Assembly: GCA_963677175.2 (NCBI GenBank)
Contig: CAXXES010000006.1
Location: 744,001 to 808,000 of the forward strand
DNA length: 64,000 nucleotides
Direction: 5' to 3'
Origin: Sunxiuqinia sp963677175
GTDB lineage: Bacteria; Bacteroidota; Bacteroidia; Bacteroidales; Prolixibacteraceae
The notes under the pieces are model-generated. The model searched no databases. It saw only the letters and a list, made by a program, of their open reading frames with translations, and had not been told where the DNA came from. Position numbers and translations under genes: made by a program. Of this stretch, positions 53,014 to 63,464 are shown one piece after another; position 1 is the stretch's first letter; every line of letters begins with the position of its first letter.

Positions 53014-55356
53014 TTATAATTTTTCGGCTTTGACAGTTTTCAATTCTCCATTCACTTTAACCTTCACACTTCGTGGAGATGGTGACGCGATTCGATAGCT
53101 GATGATTCTACCATCCTTCCAGCTCATATCGACTGTAAAATTCCCTCGTGCTTTTAGTCCCGTCACAGAACCTCGCTCTGCCCAAAGGTTTGGGATTGCT
53201 GGTAATAAGTTGATAAATCCATCGTGACTTTGAATGAGCATTTCGGCAATACCTGCTGTTGCACCAAAGTTTCCATCAATTTGAAATGGAGGCCCGGCGG
53301 ATAGCAAATTTGGATATACGCCACCGCCTGCACCATAATTGATGTGTGTATCTAAAGTAGGTTTGAGTATTTCGCGAAGAAGCTTGAATGCCCGGTTTCC
53401 ATCGTGAAGCCTGGCCCAAAACAATTGCTTGTAGGCAATCGCCCAACTGGGACCATCATCACCCCGTACTTCCAATGTCTTTTTTGCGGCTTCTGCAAAT
53501 TCCGGCGTACTTTCTGGGGTAATTAAGTGGGCCGGGTACAATCCATACAAATGTGAAATATGACGATGTTGCGGATCCGGCTCCTTGTAATCCTTCAGCC
53601 ACTCCATAATTCGTCCATCATCAGCGATCTGAGCAATGGGTGGAATGTTTTTCAATTTTTGTTTTAGTGCCTCTCTAAAATCTGCGTCCTTACCTAACAC
53701 TTCCGAAGCATGAATTACATTGTTGAAAAGTTCACGAATAATTTGATTGTCAATGGTTGGTCCCATACACACATTCGCGTGTCTTCCTTCAGATAAGTAG
53801 AAGGAATTTTCGGGAGAAACTGAAGGAGCAGTAACCAACCATCCAGTTTCTGGATCTTTCATCAACATGCTGCTATAAAATTCTGCAGAGCCTTTTAAAA
53901 CCGGGTAAATATCTTTTAGGTAATCTAAATTGCCAGAAAAATCATAGTGCTGCCAAAGGTTGTTACAAATCCAGCCAGAGCCTGCATTGGCAATTCCCCA
54001 GGAGGCACTCTCTCCCGGTTCGGTAAATCCCCATACATTCGTAATTACATGCGCCACCCAACCATCAGCATTATAATATGCTTTGGCTGTTTTCTCACCA
54101 TGGGGCACCATCCGTTTTACCAAATCGGCCAATGGCAAATTCAATTCCGGAAGATTGGAAACTTCCACCGGCCAATGATTCATTTGCACGTTTACATCCA
54201 AATGGTAATCGCCATTCCAGGGCGTGTGAATTTGGTGTGCCCACAGTCCCTGCAGGTTTGGTGGAAGCAGGCCCGGGCGGGTGCTGCAAATCGTTAAATA
54301 ACGTCCAAACTGATAGAATAATGCAGCTAATTCCAAATCTTTTTCAGGCTCATTATAAAATTTAGAAAGCCGGTCATTGGTTGGAAGATGACTGTTTTCT
54401 CCAGAGCCCAAATCAAGTTGCACCCGGTCAAAAAAGCTTTTAAATATTTCTATATGATCCTTTTTCTCTTTCTTATAACTTTTATGAACAGCTGTTGTCA
54501 TCTTCTCCGAAATGTCTGCCGGGAAACGATCATTTAAAAAATCAGTCCCACACGAGACGTACAAAAACACCTCACTTGCATTATTCACATAAATCTTCCC
54601 TTGCTCAACAGTAACTTCTCCATCATTGGTCACCGCTTTAACCAATGACTGATAGCGCATTCCCTGATGCTCATTTCCACTGATCAGCTGACCTTCCATT
54701 TTCAACGTTTTGCCTTCTACGGAAATATTTGCCCTCTCCTGTCGGGAAATGCTGATTTCACAGCTAATTTTTCCCTTCTTCCCGGCTGTAAGGCGAATAA
54801 CGTCAACATCGCTACCGAAACTAGTAATGTATTCGCGCTGATAGTCTATTCCATCTATAGAAAACGAGCAGTTTGCTATGGCATTATTTAAGTCTAACGA
54901 TCGATGATAATTGGTTACCTCGTCAAACGAAGCCGTTTTTCCATCATATGAATACTTAATATTCAAATTTCCAAGTGTTTGAAAACAACCAAAGGGTTCA
55001 CTTCCCCCTCCTTGCCCCAGGCACACAAAGTCTTGATTCACCAAATCCTGTGCTTTATCATTCTTCCCCTCTATCAGGAGTTTTCTAATTTCAGGTAGTT
55101 TTTTGTATGCTTCGTAATTATTGGCGTCCTGTGGCGCTCCTGACCACAATGTGATATCGTTCAAAACGATTGTTTCTTCACTGATACGACTGTCCGGAGT
55201 CATTCCTAAACGACCATTGCCCAGCGGAATTGTCTCTTCCCACTGCAAAGCTGGTTTGTTGTACCAAAGTTTGAGATTAGTTTTCCCGGGTGCAGAAAAC
55301 GCTACTATCGGTAATAGTCCCATTACTGCGAAGATTTTTTTTGAAATATAAAACAT
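53014..55356 (-). CDS. Alpha-L-fucosidase/alpha-L-galactosidase, GH95
   Basis: A 780-residue secreted enzyme with a signal peptide (IFAVMGLLPIVAFSA). GH95 motifs run in order: LWYNKPALQWEETIPLGNGRLG, NDITLWSGAPQD, LPPNLQGLWAHQIHTPWNGDYHLDVNVQMNHWP in the (alpha/alpha)6 barrel, HLYGLYPAHLITPE, DGPSWAIAYKQLFWARL and QIDGNFGATAGIAEML. Length is normal. GH95 removes alpha-1,2-fucose (or alpha-L-galactose) from xyloglucan, RG-II or host glycans. It lies in the FecR-SusCD operon; a 254-bp gap with a hairpin precedes it. Confidence 0.95.
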   Translation of the reverse strand: MFYISKKIFAVMGLLPIVAFSAPGKTNLKLWYNKPALQWEETIPLGNGRLGMTPDSRISEETIVLNDITLWSGAPQDANNYEAYKKLPEIRKLLIEGKNDKAQDLVNQDFVCLGQGGGSEPFGCFQTLGNLNIKYSYDGKTASFDEVTNYHRSLDLNNAIANCSFSIDGIDYQREYITSFGSDVDVIRLTAGKKGKISCEISISRQERANISVEGKTLKMEGQLISGNEHQGMRYQSLVKAVTNDGEVTVEQGKIYVNNASEVFLYVSCGTDFLNDRFPADISEKMTTAVHKSYKKEKKDHIEIFKSFFDRVQLDLGSGENSHLPTNDRLSKFYNEPEKDLELAALFYQFGRYLTICSTRPGLLPPNLQGLWAHQIHTPWNGDYHLDVNVQMNHWPVEVSNLPELNLPLADLVKRMVPHGEKTAKAYYNADGWVAHVITNVWGFTEPGESASWGIANAGSGWICNNLWQHYDFSGNLDYLKDIYPVLKGSAEFYSSMLMKDPETGWLVTAPSVSPENSFYLSEGRHANVCMGPTIDNQIIRELFNNVIHASEVLGKDADFREALKQKLKNIPPIAQIADDGRIMEWLKDYKEPDPQHRHISHLYGLYPAHLITPESTPEFAEAAKKTLEVRGDDGPSWAIAYKQLFWARLHDGNRAFKLLREILKPTLDTHINYGAGGGVYPNLLSAGPPFQIDGNFGATAGIAEMLIQSHDGFINLLPAIPNLWAERGSVTGLKARGNFTVDMSWKDGRIISYRIASPSPRSVKVKVNGELKTVKAEKL

Positions 55357-55553
55357 ATTTTATGGTTTTTTGGCATTCGTAATTAAATAGATACTCATAA
55401 CAATAATGAGACATTTCTACAAATGACATCATGAAAAAATTAATGGATCAGATCTTCTATATATAAATCTTTTTTTGAAGGGATGGTTAAGCTAGTCGCC
55501 TAAGCTTGCTCTAAATACTTAGAAGGAAACGAGTATTGAATTGACATTATGAA

Positions 55554-55601
55554 GAAACAGCTCAATTTAGATTTTATAAAATACTCCAAATGAGCTGTTT
55601 C
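55554..55601 (-). promoter_or_regulatory. Hairpin between the DUF4998 lipoprotein gene and GH95
   Basis: GAAACAGCTCA and TGAGCTGTTTC form a perfect 11-bp stem around a 26-nt loop, starting 10 bp after the lipoprotein stop. No long U tract follows on the minus strand, so it may be a processing or mRNA-stability element, or a weak attenuator lowering enzyme expression relative to SusCD. Confidence 0.5.
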
Positions 55602-55610
55602 AACATATAA

Positions 55611-56798
55611 TTATTCTTGATACCAGAATGTTAGTTCACTTAAGTTGACGGCCTGATCACCAACAGTCTCCTTGAACCGAACCCTTATGTATCTTACAGT
55701 GGGCACGTCACTATTTAGTTCAACTTTATATGGTACTTTACCATCATCGGTCCGAACGACTTCTTTTAGAAGTGTCCAACCTTTGTTAGTCATTTCATCG
55801 GACCAACCGGTGTCAGTTGAGTTTAATTCTGTCGCTGCCTCGCTGATGTCATCAATTCCCCAAATTTCAAATACGAGCGGATTTCCACAACAGTCGCGAC
55901 CTGTTTCTTCCACAAGTGCAAGGTCATCGTACCCAATTCCCATGTCGAAAGTGATTACACCCCGGGATGACGTCCCATGAAAAATCCATGGATATCCTTG
56001 CGGACCGACACTTCCGTCCCAAAGCCGCTCCATACGTTCATTGTCGTCCCAGCCCAAGCGTCCCATATCGTTTGGCAATGACATTGCTACGAAAAGTGAT
56101 TTGTCGCATATCACATATTTTACGAAATGAGGTAGTATGCCTTCAACAACTGCCGTCCGAAAAGTATCGATCGCACTCTCTGTTGGTTTGTACAGGGATT
56201 GTAGCCAGTACTTCCCATCGCTCTTAAAATCGGAAATTGTTGTTATATTCTCATCAATTGGGATTAACAATTCACTAACTTCATCATTGCTATTTTCATA
56301 CGAAAGAATTGTTCCAAGTGAATTCGCAAACGATTTCCAGGTAATAGTCAAGTCATCCCCTACATATTCCATTTTATCAATTTGTCGATTTATCAACCCC
56401 GCACTATAGAAGCTACCATATGCTTCACTGGAAACTTCATATTTTAGAGACTTATTACCAAACTTGTCAAAGCATACCAAATGAAAAATATACTCACCTT
56501 CCGACAAGTCCGGAATGATTTCAAAAAACTCTCCGGTTTGATTCTCAATTTGGACATCAATTGAATCTCGGTCTTCATTCCAGTAAATCCTCACTTTGTC
56601 AATTCGCTGCGATAGCGCAATCATCCTTAGCCCTATCCGGTTATTTCCCGCCAATGCAATAACACTATCGAGTTGCGCTGCATAAACCACCTCTCCATCA
56701 TCCATAAATGGTTGATGCATATCATTCATGTCAGAGCATGATGCCAAATAGAAAACAATGGAAATAGCACCTAATATAAACACGTATTTTAATTTCAT
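55611..56798 (-). CDS. PUL surface lipoprotein, DUF4998 plus discoidin-like C-terminal domain
   Basis: A 395-residue lipoprotein (YLASC lipobox, Cys21). The N-terminal part resembles DUF4998 (IGLRMIALSQRIDKVRIYWNEDRDSIDVQI ... GEYIFHLVCFDKFGNKSL). The C-terminal ~150 residues resemble an F5/8 discoidin-type binding domain (FDMGIGYDDLALVEETGRDCCGNPLVFEIWGIDD ... VRYIRVRFKETVGDQAVNLSELTFW). This is the usual layout of a surface glycan-binding protein encoded downstream of SusD. It follows the DUF4959-type gene after 24 bp. Confidence 0.8.
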   Translation of the reverse strand: MKLKYVFILGAISIVFYLASCSDMNDMHQPFMDDGEVVYAAQLDSVIALAGNNRIGLRMIALSQRIDKVRIYWNEDRDSIDVQIENQTGEFFEIIPDLSEGEYIFHLVCFDKFGNKSLKYEVSSEAYGSFYSAGLINRQIDKMEYVGDDLTITWKSFANSLGTILSYENSNDEVSELLIPIDENITTISDFKSDGKYWLQSLYKPTESAIDTFRTAVVEGILPHFVKYVICDKSLFVAMSLPNDMGRLGWDDNERMERLWDGSVGPQGYPWIFHGTSSRGVITFDMGIGYDDLALVEETGRDCCGNPLVFEIWGIDDISEAATELNSTDTGWSDEMTNKGWTLLKEVVRTDDGKVPYKVELNSDVPTVRYIRVRFKETVGDQAVNLSELTFWYQE

Positions 56799-56822
56799 AA
56801 CTTTTTACCTTTTGTACATTTT

Positions 56823-57989
56823 CTAACGATAATCACCAAAGACTTCGAGTTCTGACAAATGAAAGAAGTCACCACCCGACCAATTTTCTGTTACCTTAAT
56901 GCGCAAATATCGAACCTCTGGTTTTTCGGGAGAATTTATGAATTCCTCTCCAGAAGCAGCTAGCGCAGCGTCTTCAGATGAATATTGTCCCATAGGCAAG
57001 CCCGATGGTTTCGTAGATTCACAGTCCATTAGCTTCGTCCATGAATCCCAACTGCCAGATGGATCAAGTTCGGCTGCTCCCCAAACTTCGAATCTTTTCA
57101 AATTCCCGTGCCTGAAAATCCAATCACCTTGGCGCTGATACTCTTTAATGCGGCTGATTTTTCCGGTCGCCCCTAAATCAATTGTAAATGATTGAGGCCA
57201 GTTTCCCCCGCTTACGGTGTGAAATCCCTGATCTCCAATTATTCCATCCCATATATTTGGAAGTACCCAGCCATAACCACTCTGCTCATCATTAGGAAGG
57301 TCTACCTCTTTAAATTTAGCTGGGTCAAATTGTTGTTCAAACAATGGAACTAAAGTATCATAGAGGATTGGACTTCTATTTCCCCAACGATCTTGCACAT
57401 AGACAGCCAAATAGCTATCTAACGTATCCATTCCACGCGTTGCCATATCCCCAACAGCCAAACTGCTATAGAATACATCCAAAGGCACATATTCTTCGTT
57501 ATGGTCTTCTGTCAGGATAACCACTGAGATTTCAGCCCGTCCCGGGTTTTCCCAAAAAGCGCGTACACCCCCAAAATCTTCCACCAGCCGGAGTGTTTTC
57601 CCAATCGATAGCACCGGAGGTTCCAATGGTTCAACAATCACATTTACTGGTTCGGATTCGTTCCTGCTTCTATCCACAGTATATATTGAAATCTTCCGGG
57701 GCTGGGTATCTCCAAATCCTTCTATTCTTAAAGTATCACTATACAAAGAAGCCTTGGCTTCACTCATAACTCCTTCATGCAAAGAATAGATAGCTTTTAC
57801 ATATAGCAGATCCTCATCCTCAGGGAGTGTGTAGGTCAAAATAGCCCCACCAGATATATTTTCAACCTCTATATTCGAAATAACGCCTGGAGCAACCGCG
57901 TCTGTTGGAGTTTGTCCAATAGGCTCCTCATCGCAGGAGTAAAGGATACCAAGACAAAACAATATCAATATATTTATATAATTTTTCAT
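56823..57989 (-). CDS. PUL surface lipoprotein, DUF4959-DUF5126-DUF5000 type
   Basis: A 388-residue lipoprotein when started at the ATG at 57,989 (MKNYINILILFCLGILYSC, lipobox Cys19); a longer frame from 58,025 would overlap susD and hide the signal. Two fibronectin/Ig-like domains (VISNIEVENISGGAILTYTLPEDEDLLYVKAIY; FGGVRAFWENPGRAEISVVI) precede a discoidin-like DUF5000 domain (GGNWPQSFTIDLGATGKISRIKEYQR ... FEVWGAAELDPSGSWDSWTKL ... FHLSELEVFG). It probably binds glycan at the cell surface together with SusD. Confidence 0.85.
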   Translation of the reverse strand: MKNYINILILFCLGILYSCDEEPIGQTPTDAVAPGVISNIEVENISGGAILTYTLPEDEDLLYVKAIYSLHEGVMSEAKASLYSDTLRIEGFGDTQPRKISIYTVDRSRNESEPVNVIVEPLEPPVLSIGKTLRLVEDFGGVRAFWENPGRAEISVVILTEDHNEEYVPLDVFYSSLAVGDMATRGMDTLDSYLAVYVQDRWGNRSPILYDTLVPLFEQQFDPAKFKEVDLPNDEQSGYGWVLPNIWDGIIGDQGFHTVSGGNWPQSFTIDLGATGKISRIKEYQRQGDWIFRHGNLKRFEVWGAAELDPSGSWDSWTKLMDCESTKPSGLPMGQYSSEDAALAASGEEFINSPEKPEVRYLRIKVTENWSGGDFFHLSELEVFGDYR

Positions 57990-58014
57990 ATTGAGAAGAT
58001 TCAAATTAAACATA

Positions 58015-59934
58015 TTACCATCCATAGTTTTGAACTAGATTCCTATTTACAAGAAGATCATATTCTCTAATAGGCCAAAAATAATCTTTCACTGAAAAGT
58101 CGACAGGAATACTGGAAACATTAGTAAGCGTATAGAAATCTTCGGCATTATCTCCTAGTGCATTCCACCCTTGAGGCTGCTGGTTTAGTTCAGAAATCTC
58201 TTTCCAACGACGAATATCCCAAAAACGCTTTCCTTCAAAAGCCAGTTCAATATTGCGCTCTTCATGAATGATTTCTCTTAATCCTTCTTTTGAATCAGGC
58301 TTGGACGGATTATTCGAGTGAGTAGCCCATGATTCATTAACCCCCTTAAGCCCGGCGCGGTCTCGAATAGCATCGACGTAGGTAATAACTTCATCAGATG
58401 GGCCATAAGCCTCATTCATCGCTTCCGCGTAAAGAAGATAAAGTTCCGCTAAACGCAGAATGGGAAAAGGAAAGTACTCAACAGAGTAATTATCAGCTGT
58501 CAATGCGTTTTTAAAACTGTGCATCTTCTTAACCGAATATCCAGTAATTGAAAACCCCTCAGAAGACGATGTCAATCCGGAATATTCCTTCGCAAAAAAG
58601 TTACAATGCTTTACATTATCAGGAAAATTATAATACCCATTCCCATAGTAAATTCCACGATCAAAACCAATACTTGCATAAAAACGAGGTTCGCGATTAA
58701 AGTGGAGGTATACAGTCTTCTCTCCCTCTTTGATATAGTATTTCTCATCACCAGAAGAAACCTCAGGTCTAATTTTATGGCGGTTATTGTACCAATCGTT
58801 ATTCAACCAATCCTTATCTTCATCGATAGGAACTCCATTCGAAGAATAATAAGACTCAACCATTTTCATCGTTGGGCCCCACTCAGAGTGAATCCGAAAT
58901 CGGTTGTCGGCTGTGATCGGCATGATCTTGGCTTGGGCCTGACTTGACAAGTCATAACATTCCACGTTTGTTCCACCCCAAATGAGTTCTTGGTTCCATC
59001 GATCGCAAATAACTTCGCGATATGTTGTCTGAAGCTTGAAAGGCTCAGGGGCATTAGCCACTTGAGTTGGTAGCCGATTGTACAAAGATTTCCCTTGTTC
59101 GTGACACAAGTCTAATGCGACTTTACACGCTTCGGCCGCGATTTTCCATTTGTTTTCATCGTAAGTTTGGGGAAATAGTTGAACGCCGCGATTGTCAACC
59201 AAACCTGCATAGTTCGAATTCCCATTAAACAATGGACTTGCTGCGTACACTAATACTTTGGCTCGCATACTCATAGCAACTAAATTGGTTATCCTTCCTG
59301 CTTCGGTGCCTTCCACAATCTCTCCATCGTCAGGCAAGTCTTCTGCGGCTTCAGCCATCAAATTAGTGATGAAATCCACAACGTCGTCAACTGGTTCCCG
59401 GTAGACTTTCACTTCTTGAACTCCAGCTGAGATTGGCAGATTCTCATTAACTATAGGAATTGGGCCATACATGCGGAACAGGTAAAAATGATAGAATGCT
59501 TTCAAGAACTTCACCTCAGCTGCCCATCTTTTCTTTTCGTATTCCGGGACATCCATCACACTACCAATATTTTCAAGGAAAATATTGCAATCACGAATTC
59601 CTTGCCAGAGGTTTTTGTTAGCCCCCTGAATACCATTCCAGTAGTTCATGTAAGGATCATTCGAATTTTGACGGGAATAGGCTATGTTACGAGTGGTCCA
59701 ATTATTAAATTGATGAAACCAACTATCATCGCTTCCACTCATTGCCGGATCCCAATAAAGAGATCCCTGTCCGGGTAAGTAACTGTAACAGGTAAAAAGG
59801 TATTTTTCACTTTCCGTCCTGTTTCTAAACGCATACTCAATCGTTGCAATATTATCAGGAACAATATCGAGATAGTCACATGAACTGAGACTCGTCAGGA
59901 TCATAATTAAAACAATGTATACTTCTTTTTTCAT
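58015..59934 (-). CDS. susD: SusD/RagB-family glycan-binding lipoprotein
   Basis: A 639-residue outer-membrane lipoprotein (LTSLSSC, Cys19). The SusD pattern is clear: DYLDIVPDNIATIEYAFRNRTESEKYLFTCYSYLPG at the N-terminus, AEVKFLKAFYHFYLFRMYGPIPIV (TPR helix with the RA-x-YY-x-L-type motif), and the C-terminal ILRLAELYLLYAEAMNE ... IHEERNIELAFEGKRFWDIRRWKE. It forms the lid of the SusC pore and captures oligosaccharide. It starts 12 bp after the susC stop. Confidence 0.97.
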   Translation of the reverse strand: MKKEVYIVLIMILTSLSSCDYLDIVPDNIATIEYAFRNRTESEKYLFTCYSYLPGQGSLYWDPAMSGSDDSWFHQFNNWTTRNIAYSRQNSNDPYMNYWNGIQGANKNLWQGIRDCNIFLENIGSVMDVPEYEKKRWAAEVKFLKAFYHFYLFRMYGPIPIVNENLPISAGVQEVKVYREPVDDVVDFITNLMAEAAEDLPDDGEIVEGTEAGRITNLVAMSMRAKVLVYAASPLFNGNSNYAGLVDNRGVQLFPQTYDENKWKIAAEACKVALDLCHEQGKSLYNRLPTQVANAPEPFKLQTTYREVICDRWNQELIWGGTNVECYDLSSQAQAKIMPITADNRFRIHSEWGPTMKMVESYYSSNGVPIDEDKDWLNNDWYNNRHKIRPEVSSGDEKYYIKEGEKTVYLHFNREPRFYASIGFDRGIYYGNGYYNFPDNVKHCNFFAKEYSGLTSSSEGFSITGYSVKKMHSFKNALTADNYSVEYFPFPILRLAELYLLYAEAMNEAYGPSDEVITYVDAIRDRAGLKGVNESWATHSNNPSKPDSKEGLREIIHEERNIELAFEGKRFWDIRRWKEISELNQQPQGWNALGDNAEDFYTLTNVSSIPVDFSVKDYFWPIREYDLLVNRNLVQNYGW

Positions 59935-59945
59935 GTGCTTTGAAT

Positions 59946-62900
59946 TTAAAATGATAATTGTAACCCCAGATTAAAGACTCGTTGAATGGGATAACCCAAT
60001 CCATTGCCGCCCATCTCTGGATCCCATAAACTGAATTTACTGAACGTCAATAAATTCGTGCCACTCGCATAAATACGAAGCTTAGTAATCTTTGCTTTAG
60101 AAACCACCGATGCTGGCAAGGTGTATCCAAACTCCAGCGACTTTAGACGAAGGAACGAACCATCGCGCATAAACCACGTGGAGGATTGAGTATTATTCTC
60201 GCTAATCGTTTCCGACAGACGTGGCCACAAAGCATATAAGTCACGATTATCTTCAGACCAATGACTATCTGCGTAGACTTTCAACAGTGCATTTTGTTGA
60301 TTAATGAAAGGGGCTGTTGATGTAGGATCGATCCAAAATGATTCCCTCCCCAATCCTTGGAAAAAAACCGATAAGTCCCAGCCTTTGAATCCTGATGAAA
60401 ATCCAAATCCATATACAATTTCGGGACTCATTGGATACCCCATGAATACTTTGTCCAATGATGAAATTTTCCCATCTCCATTTACATCCTTATACTTAAT
60501 ATCGCCTGCTCCGTAGTCTCCAAATTGAATTGGGGAGTTTCGGACTTCATCATCATCAACAAACAAACGCTCAGCGACATACCCCCAATTCTGGTTAAGC
60601 GATTGTCCTACAAAAGACAACCATGGCATCTCCTCATAATCAGGTTCTTCATATACCGTAAACTCACTAGTTGCATAAGTGAAGTTTGCCAATGCCGTTA
60701 TCCAGAAATCTTTATTGAATGAATGATTAAAATTTAGAGACATGTCAACACCCTGGCTTCGTGCTTCTCCTACATTCGCTCGGACATTAGCCTGCAACCC
60801 CATTGTCGAAGGAATAGCCGAACGGTCCATCAAGACATTTGTTCTATTTTCACGGAACAAATCAGCCTGAATTTCCAATTTACTCCATAGCCCCAGTTCT
60901 ACCCCAAGGTTATATTTTTCAGCAGTTTCCCACGTAATATCTGCATTCGGATATCGAGAGATTGAGATCCCGTTTAATGTCCGCCCCCCACTATTCCCGT
61001 AAGTTCCAAAAGACGCACCTTTTCCTCCATTATTCATATTGACATTGGACAGGTAAAAAAACCGGTCATCTGCAGAACCAATTGCATCATTTCCCACCAA
61101 CCCATAGGTGGCCTTAAATTTCAACTTACTAATGGTCTGTTTTAATCCTTCATTCCAGAAATTCTCATTGGACACGATCCACCCAAGGCCAACAGAAGGG
61201 AAGAATCCGAAACGTTCTTTCTGAGAAAATCGTTCAGAGCCATTATAACCAAAGTTAAATTCGGTAAAATATCTGGAATCGTAAGCATAGGTAAAACGGC
61301 CCGCATAACCAATATTCCGATAAGGCAGCGATTTTTGCAAATCTCCTGCATTGGCGTAAATTTGTTCTCTCAAAGTAAAAACAAGCAAGCCACTTACAGC
61401 ATGCTTTTCGGCATAGGTCTGATCCCAGTTTAGCGCTGACTCAAAATAAGTTGTAGAATTAATATCTTTGGTATTCTCCTGATATTCTAAGTATTCCTTC
61501 CCCGAATTTTCATTGATCAACCTCAATTTATACTCATCCTCTGCTTTGTCATACCTCGATACCATGTAATAGAATGGCGTGTAATAGCGGCTAACATCAA
61601 AAAATGAATATCTGGAGGTATTAAACATTCCTCTCAGAGACAGCCCATCTGTAATAAAATCAAGCTTTTGACTTAGCTCCACCTGAGCAAAAATTTGGGA
61701 AGATGTATAGTCCTTGTAACCTTTGGTCATCTCGGCATATGGATTGTTATATTGTCCATTATCATAGTTTCCGTACAAGATATGTTTGGTGAATGTATTT
61801 GCCTCATCAGGCTCAAAATAAGCAGGAAAGAGCACCGGATTTGCCTGCATCACAGATGAGTACATCGCATCCCCCCCATTCAGAGGTCCAGTATAATCAT
61901 CAAAAGTGCCCTGCAAACGAACAACTGCCTCGGTTGATTTGGTTACATTGATATTTACATTTGATCGCAACATGTAACGTTTTAGATTAATATTGGTGTT
62001 AAAATTGTTCTTGCGATCCACCTTCAATACACCGTTATCATTATTCAATGTGCCAGCCAAATAATAACGAGCTACACGACCTCCTCCACTCAAATTCATA
62101 TTTAGCCGTTGATTATTCGCAACATCATTGAATAAAATTTTATACCAATCATTCGCTGGATATACATATGGGTTACCCCCTGCAATTGTATTATCAATCT
62201 TATTTTGGGAATACAGCGTCACCCCCAAAGGATTTCTCGTTTTTATTGCCTCGTTATGCAGCCTCATATAGGTTATAGGATCAGCTAACTCTACTCTTTT
62301 TGTGGGCGTTGAAAGAGAATTCTCAAAACGAATATTAATTCTAGCTTTGCCTTCTACGCCCTCCTTCGTCGTAACCAGGATCACTCCGTTTGCCCCTCTT
62401 GAGCCGTAGAGTGCTGTTGCCGTAGCATCCTTCATTATCGAAAAACTAGCAATATCATCTGGCTGCATACGAGCAAGATCTTGAGCACTAACCTCATTAT
62501 TGTCTAATAGTATGAGAGGATCTTTTTTATAACCAAACGTTGTTACGCCCCGGATAAAAAAGCTAGCATCATCCCGCCCGGGCTCCCCGCTTCGCTGATA
62601 GGAGATCAATCCTGCCATTCTTCCGGCCAAAGCTGTAGTCAGGTTGCTACTCGGAACTTTCAAATCCTTGGTGTCAACCGTTGTAATGGAACTTAACACA
62701 CTCTCTTTCTTCTGCTTCGCGAATGCTACAACCGTAACTTCATCCAATTCATCAACTTTTTCTTTCAATGTGACTACCATACTCGTCTTCCCTTCTACAG
62801 GAATACTTGTTGATTCGAACCCAATAAAAGAAAACTCTAATACGTCATCGTTGGAGACTTGAATTTCAAACCTCCCGTCAAGATCAGTAATTACCCCTCG

Positions 62901-63371
62901 CATTTTTTCTTTCACCATAATAGTAACACCAGGGAGGGGGGCTCCTGAATCATCAGCAACAGTTCCTGTTATCTTTCGCTGATCTTGTAGAATCGAACTC
63001 CTATCCGTCTCTGGTTTCAATTTTGGAGTAATCGCAATGTATCGATCTACGATCTCATACACATAGCCGGTATCATAGAGCAAGTCATCCATGACTGACT
63101 TCAGAGTCTCATTTTTATAGTCAACGCTAACCTTTTTATCCAAAATGTCCTCATCGTATTTCAAGACAAAATGAAAGCCAGTCTTTTGCTCCAACTCCTT
63201 AATTACATCCTTAAATGTAGATTTCATAGTTAGATCCAGTCTTTCATTTTGTGCAAATGAATTAGCATGAACATACATACTAAGGATGAAAATAATAATA
63301 GTCATCAATTTCATAATTAGCACAAGCTTTTTTAGACTCACCAAATGTGAGCCATAATCCGTTTTTTTCAT
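59946..63371 (-). CDS. susC: SusC/RagA TonB-dependent transporter with STN domain
   Basis: A 1,141-residue outer-membrane transporter. After the signal peptide (...YVHANSFAQ, ~41) comes an STN domain (~45-115, LTMKSTFKDVIKELEQKTGFHFVL), a carboxypeptidase-regulatory-like domain (~130-210, ITGTVADDSGAPLPGVTIMVKE), the plug with the SusC signature MKDATATALYGSRGANGVILVTTK, and a 22-strand barrel ending in an aromatic residue (NLGLQLSF). The STN domain implies signalling to the adjacent FecR anti-sigma factor. It imports the oligosaccharide captured by SusD. Confidence 0.97.
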   Translation of the reverse strand: MKKTDYGSHLVSLKKLVLIMKLMTIIIFILSMYVHANSFAQNERLDLTMKSTFKDVIKELEQKTGFHFVLKYDEDILDKKVSVDYKNETLKSVMDDLLYDTGYVYEIVDRYIAITPKLKPETDRSSILQDQRKITGTVADDSGAPLPGVTIMVKEKMRGVITDLDGRFEIQVSNDDVLEFSFIGFESTSIPVEGKTSMVVTLKEKVDELDEVTVVAFAKQKKESVLSSITTVDTKDLKVPSSNLTTALAGRMAGLISYQRSGEPGRDDASFFIRGVTTFGYKKDPLILLDNNEVSAQDLARMQPDDIASFSIMKDATATALYGSRGANGVILVTTKEGVEGKARINIRFENSLSTPTKRVELADPITYMRLHNEAIKTRNPLGVTLYSQNKIDNTIAGGNPYVYPANDWYKILFNDVANNQRLNMNLSGGGRVARYYLAGTLNNDNGVLKVDRKNNFNTNINLKRYMLRSNVNINVTKSTEAVVRLQGTFDDYTGPLNGGDAMYSSVMQANPVLFPAYFEPDEANTFTKHILYGNYDNGQYNNPYAEMTKGYKDYTSSQIFAQVELSQKLDFITDGLSLRGMFNTSRYSFFDVSRYYTPFYYMVSRYDKAEDEYKLRLINENSGKEYLEYQENTKDINSTTYFESALNWDQTYAEKHAVSGLLVFTLREQIYANAGDLQKSLPYRNIGYAGRFTYAYDSRYFTEFNFGYNGSERFSQKERFGFFPSVGLGWIVSNENFWNEGLKQTISKLKFKATYGLVGNDAIGSADDRFFYLSNVNMNNGGKGASFGTYGNSGGRTLNGISISRYPNADITWETAEKYNLGVELGLWSKLEIQADLFRENRTNVLMDRSAIPSTMGLQANVRANVGEARSQGVDMSLNFNHSFNKDFWITALANFTYATSEFTVYEEPDYEEMPWLSFVGQSLNQNWGYVAERLFVDDDEVRNSPIQFGDYGAGDIKYKDVNGDGKISSLDKVFMGYPMSPEIVYGFGFSSGFKGWDLSVFFQGLGRESFWIDPTSTAPFINQQNALLKVYADSHWSEDNRDLYALWPRLSETISENNTQSSTWFMRDGSFLRLKSLEFGYTLPASVVSKAKITKLRIYASGTNLLTFSKFSLWDPEMGGNGLGYPIQRVFNLGLQLSF

Positions 63372-63464
63372 AAATTTGTAAATCTATTGGTGAATATTCG
63401 TCTTTTACTGAAGGCACTGTTCCATCATTTTCAAGTAGAGTACTGGTAATACAATACTTGTTTG

